Assembly (NCBI RefSeq): GCF_030817275.1
Contig: NZ_JAUSZD010000002.1
Coordinates: 3,038,001-3,102,000, forward strand
Reading direction: 5' to 3'
DNA from: Paenibacillus sp. V4I7
Lineage (GTDB): Bacteria; Bacillota; Bacilli; Paenibacillales; NBRC-103111
Length of the DNA: 64,000 bases
Shown here in pieces: positions 61,548-64,000 of this stretch. The notes beneath the pieces were generated by a model that was not told the DNA's origin, did no database searches, and worked only from the letters and a program-made list of their open reading frames with translations. Every line of letters starts with the position of its first letter. Within the stretch, counting starts at the first letter, position 1. The position numbers were made by a program, and so were the translations under genes.

Positions 61548-62288
61548 ATGAGAACAAAAACAGCAGTTGCATTATTAGTGGTTTTAGTATTTATGATGAT
61601 AGGATGTTCGGCAAAACAAAAGCAAAGTGGTCCTGTGACTGCTGTTCAACATAATCCTGTTCCAATCTCATTTAAGACAATTTCCACTAACGAAATTTCA
61701 ATATCGCAGTCAAAGCAAGAATGGTCGGAAACCAAAAACATAGATCTTGGTACAGTAGATGGCAAGAGAACTTCAATACACTTGTATTCCGATGGTCAAA
61801 TAGCAAATGCTCATGCGTTTATCGAACATGGTGGTAAATCTTATAATCTCGGAGCCGATTATGGGAATTTGGGTACAGTGAAGAATGTAAAGTTGGAGGG
61901 TTCGTTAGGTAGCGTTAAGTTATTGTTTGGTATCGGCACAGACCTCACAGCCTGGACTGTTGTGGCTTATGAGAGTGGCAAGATTGTTACCTTTGAAGTG
62001 TTGGGGCTACCCGAATGGATTGATTTGGACAAAGATGGAAGAGGTGAACTTGTGGCTTCTTTTGAAGGGGGGCATCTACACCCGCCCAATGTAGAAATCA
62101 TCCGATTCGAAGAAGGGAAACTGGAATCAGCCCGAGTAATAGACAAGACTGACGCGGCAAATCCGAAAGTTGCCTTACTAGAGAAGCAAGATGCGGGTAA
62201 CTTTATTGTGATTGGTAAAGCCAGGGAAGAGAAGCCGTTATATAATCATTATAAATATGAAAAGGGTCAACTTGTTGCCGTTAATTAG
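61548..62288 (+). CDS. Lipoprotein with a calcium-loop-like repeat
   Basis: A 246-residue lipoprotein: MRTKTAVALLVVLVFMMIGC with lipidated Cys20. The mature domain is mostly beta-strand; WIDLDKDGRGELVASFEGG resembles a Ca-binding DxDxDG loop of FG-GAP/VCBS-type repeats. GGAGG is 10 bp before the ATG. Single-gene cassette; role at the cell surface unknown. Confidence 0.72.
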   Translation: MRTKTAVALLVVLVFMMIGCSAKQKQSGPVTAVQHNPVPISFKTISTNEISISQSKQEWSETKNIDLGTVDGKRTSIHLYSDGQIANAHAFIEHGGKSYNLGADYGNLGTVKNVKLEGSLGSVKLLFGIGTDLTAWTVVAYESGKIVTFEVLGLPEWIDLDKDGRGELVASFEGGHLHPPNVEIIRFEEGKLESARVIDKTDAANPKVALLEKQDAGNFIVIGKAREEKPLYNHYKYEKGQLVAVN

Positions 62289-62303
62289 TTCATAAATTAA
62301 GTT

Positions 62304-62331
62304 ATTGAGCTAACGAGAAACGAGAGTTCAA
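62304..62331. repeat. Left core only
   Basis: TTGAGCTAACGAGAAACGAG-AGTTC at 62304-62328, without hairpin or right core, before the small membrane protein gene. Confidence 0.65.
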
Positions 62332-62398
62332 GAGTGACATGGAAGCAGTTCCTTATATAATTCGTAGAAGGAATACTTAGAACGGAGGGATGAAATAA

Positions 62399-62560
62399 GT
62401 GGATATTGCCTTAGCTTTATTATCCTTTTTCTTTATGTTGTTTTTCTTAAGTACAATTCGAGCAATTCTAAACAAAGATAAAAGTGACGTACTCATATTC
62501 ACGACTTCAGTTTTTTTTGCTGCTATTCTCTTTATTAGTGTAGTTGTTTTTGCTCAGTAA
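62399..62560 (+). CDS. Small two-segment membrane protein
   Basis: GTG start at 62399 with GGAGGG 8 bp upstream. The 53-residue product has membrane segments at about 2-20 and 33-52 joined by a charged loop (RAILNKDKSD), a common layout for DUF-type small membrane proteins. Its stop is next to the decayed left core of the following site. Function unknown. Confidence 0.6.
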   Translation: MDIALALLSFFFMLFFLSTIRAILNKDKSDVLIFTTSVFFAAILFISVVVFAQ

Positions 62561-62646
62561 GTGCGAGCGGAGAACGATAACGAAAATAATAAAAACTGGC
62601 TGCGGGCTATTGGGCAGCCTATTCAAATAACGGGCAGATTAGTGGA
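62561..62646. repeat. Cassette site 31 (left core decayed)
   Basis: Left core remnant GCGAGCGGAGAACGATAACG at 62563-62582, hairpin GGCTGC-GGGCTATT-GGGCAGCC at 62598-62619, right core AAATAACGGGCAGATTAGTG at 62625-62644. Confidence 0.75.
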
Positions 62647-62689
62647 ATACTGTAGGTTCATGGTATTCTTTAGGTAACTGGTGGTGCAA

Positions 62690-63195
62690 TAATGGTAGGA
62701 AGAAACGAGCTGCAGAAGTTAATCAAACTTACAGGCGAACGGCAAAATTCGATGCAAGGGCGAATGAAAGTTTCGTTATATACTTCGGGCATCAAATACC
62801 AAATTGGTTTAAGACGATGGGGGGCATAACAATGACTGAAGATCTTACATCCAATTCCAAAATGGTGGCGGCAATGAACTTTCTGCGTGGGGACCATCTA
62901 ACCCGAGATGGACATTTACTGGAGTCGATGCTTCGGAAGAGATGCTCAAGATCGCTAAACATAAAGTAGTTGAACTAGGATTGACGCGGCAAACTGTATT
63001 TTGGTTCTTCACTTCACGATGTTCAAGAGAATTGAAGCTGCTTGGATCCATAAAGGATAAACTGAAGCCGAGAGCCCCTTTCGTTCTCGTAAGCGCGTAC
63101 GGAAACCGCGACGATTCCGTACTTCAAGCCAGGTTAAATGTATGGAAAAGCTTTTTAGCGGAGACGAATGGCACAACAAAGAAAAATATAAGATG
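62690..63195 (+). pseudogene. SAM-dependent methyltransferase remnant
   Basis: Pieces of a class I methyltransferase in more than one frame: MTEDLTSNSKMVAAMNF, then FTGVDASEEMLKIAKHKVVE (SAM motif II), and LKLLGSIKDKLKPRAPFVLV with SAYGNRDDS to 63195. Motif I is disrupted, the middle is damaged, and the C-terminal third is missing, so it is a decayed gene. The ATG at 62692 opens a short unrelated frame. Confidence 0.75.
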
Positions 63196-63315
63196 AACTA
63201 AAAGAGCTTCAAGAGCAGCATTCGATTATAGGTTTCACTGGTAAGGGCATTGGAAGAATGAATATCTGATAATCTAAGACTGGTATTGTACTATCTGAAG
63301 GGAGAGATCATTTAT

Positions 63316-63723
63316 ATGGATCAAGATTTTTCTTGCAGTAATGTTGTTTCTGGTCAGCTGGATGATGATTGCGATATTAACGTCATGGAAACGCTGAGAG
63401 TTATTGGTGGAAAATGGAAGTTATCCTTACTATGGCAAATTAGCGAGGAAAGTAAACGATTTAACGAGTTGCGTCGAGCATTGCCGGGAATTTCTCAAAA
63501 AATGTTGACACAGCAACTGCGTGAATTGGAAGAGGACGGTTTGCTGCAGCGAAAGGTTATTCCTGATAAGCCTCCAAAAGTTGAATATTCATTAACAAAA
63601 TACGGTAAAACGCTGGATTCATTATTTGATGCTATGTATGAATGGGGAGGACATCACCGAAAAATAATGAGCCAGCACCTACAAGGAAATGAAGTCGAAA
63701 AGATCTCAGGATTAAATCCCTGA
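63316..63723 (+). CDS. HxlR-family transcription regulator
   Basis: A 135-residue winged helix regulator of the HxlR/MarR-like type. The HxlR signature is CDINVMETLRVIGGKWKLSLLW and FNELRRALPGISQKMLTQQL (recognition helix), then LRELEEDGLLQRKVIPDKPP (wing). Two Cys near the N-terminus (DFSCSNVV and DDDCDI) could serve redox sensing as in YodB and HypR. ATG at 63316 after GGGAG; a start at 63286 lacks a binding site. The aldo/keto reductase gene on the other strand is a plausible target. Confidence 0.9.
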   Translation: MDQDFSCSNVVSGQLDDDCDINVMETLRVIGGKWKLSLLWQISEESKRFNELRRALPGISQKMLTQQLRELEEDGLLQRKVIPDKPPKVEYSLTKYGKTLDSLFDAMYEWGGHHRKIMSQHLQGNEVEKISGLNP

Positions 63724-63733
63724 GATCTTTTCG
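63697..63733. terminator. Bidirectional terminator between the regulator and reductase genes
   Basis: GAAAAGATCTCAGG-ATTAAAT-CCTGAGATCTTTTC: a long stem with A and T runs on its ends. It overlaps the last codons of the HxlR gene and can serve both converging genes. Confidence 0.85.
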
Positions 63734-63742
63734 TTGTGGTAT

Positions 63743-64000
63743 TTATTTCTCGCTGTCGAGATGTGCCATCTCCTCAGCATAATATCGATCCCCAGATACA
63801 GCAGTCGGAGGAATGGCTGCTTGTATAGCTTCCAGGTCCTTGGGAGCCAAATTCACATTTAACGCTCCCAGGACATCTTTGAGATATGTGCGGCGCCTTG
63901 CGCCAATAATTGGAACAATGTCTTCCCCTTGTGAGAGGATCCAGGCTATGGCGAGCTGAGCGACAGTTATTTGCTTCTCTTCAGCAATTTCACGTAAAGC
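63743..64000 (-). CDS. Aldo/keto reductase, C-terminal part (window edge)
   Basis: The last 85 codons of an aldo/keto reductase on the minus strand: ALREIAEEKQITVAQLAIAW, ILSQGEDIVPIIGARRRTYL and NLAPKDLEAIQAAIPPTAVS to the stop at 63743. These are the end of the TIM barrel, with the NADPH-binding block PIIGARR. The start is outside the window. It converges on the HxlR gene. Confidence 0.88.
   Translation of the reverse strand, partial: ALREIAEEKQITVAQLAIAWILSQGEDIVPIIGARRRTYLKDVLGALNVNLAPKDLEAIQAAIPPTAVSGDRYYAEEMAHLDSEK

Noticed and set aside
260..62646. CRISPR array as an explanation of the many repeats
   Set aside because: Repeats are separated by whole genes rather than short uniform spacers, have internal variable hairpins, and no cas gene is present.

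Overview
The window looks like a chromosomal accessory region of a Paenibacillus-type Bacillota. The evidence is: strong AGGAGG-type ribosome binding sites with ATG, GTG and TTG starts; a YesM/YesN two-component pair beside an LplA/B/C-type sugar ABC transporter with GH2 and GH3 enzymes; a CD3324-family regulator; a CotA-like multicopper oxidase; and IS110, IS1182 and group II intron elements of Bacillota type. No rRNA, tRNA or CRISPR array was seen. The organism assignment is an inference from gene content.

The dominant structure is an array of mostly single, mostly plus-strand genes, each followed by one copy of a roughly 90-100 bp site. Each site has a left core (CTAACGG, 5-6 variable bases, CGATAGTT), a variable GC-rich hairpin (often of the GGCTGCCGGC/GCCGGCAGCC type, but sometimes a quite different sequence) and a right core (CTAACGGGCAGGATAGTT). 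I count about 20 reasonably complete sites and about 20 partial or interrupted ones between 0.26 and 62.65 kb. The two cores are imperfect palindromes that can also pair with each other around the variable hairpin. That layout (conserved outer boxes, unpaired spacer, conserved inner boxes, variable terminal stem, one site after each unrelated gene) resembles integron attC sites and gene cassettes. The cargo also resembles integron cargo: NUDIX hydrolases, GNAT acetyltransferases, APH-type phosphotransferases, HAD phosphatases, DinB, a RibD-C reductase, methyltransferases, carbonic anhydrase, lipoproteins and small membrane proteins. No integrase gene lies in the window, so the integron reading is an inference.

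Layout: 0-4.6 kb cassettes (a membrane protein, DinB, a broken nitrilase, two NUDIX genes, a GNAT). 4.6-6.4 kb an IS110-family element (IS1111-like layout). 6.5-15.4 kb cassettes, including a multicopper oxidase and three minus-strand membrane-protein genes. 15.4-18.1 kb a three-gene ABC-2 exporter. 18.2-32.7 kb cassettes. 32.7-36.9 kb a nest of three IS110-family copies, one truncated and one inactivated. 36.9-37.2 kb a site split by a cluster of six Tn7-end-like repeats. 37.4-49.1 kb a seven-gene glycan-utilisation locus (sensor kinase, AraC-type response regulator, solute-binding lipoprotein, GH2, two permeases, GH3). 49.4-55.8 kb cassettes. 55.9-57.7 kb an IS1182-family element inside a site. 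58.15-60.8 kb a group II intron inside the left core of another site. 60.9-64 kb cassettes, an HxlR regulator and the end of an aldo/keto reductase gene.

Three kinds of mobile element have used the same site: IS110 copies insert at the CTAACGG core, the group II intron interrupts a left core, and IS1182 and the Tn7-end-like cluster sit between cores. In the IS110 copies the non-coding 3' region, where an IS1111-type bridge RNA would lie, carries a variable stretch that matches the sequence beside that copy's own insertion point (9 of 9 bases in two copies). Many cassette genes carry one frameshift or one nonsense codon, while the 37-49 kb operon is intact.
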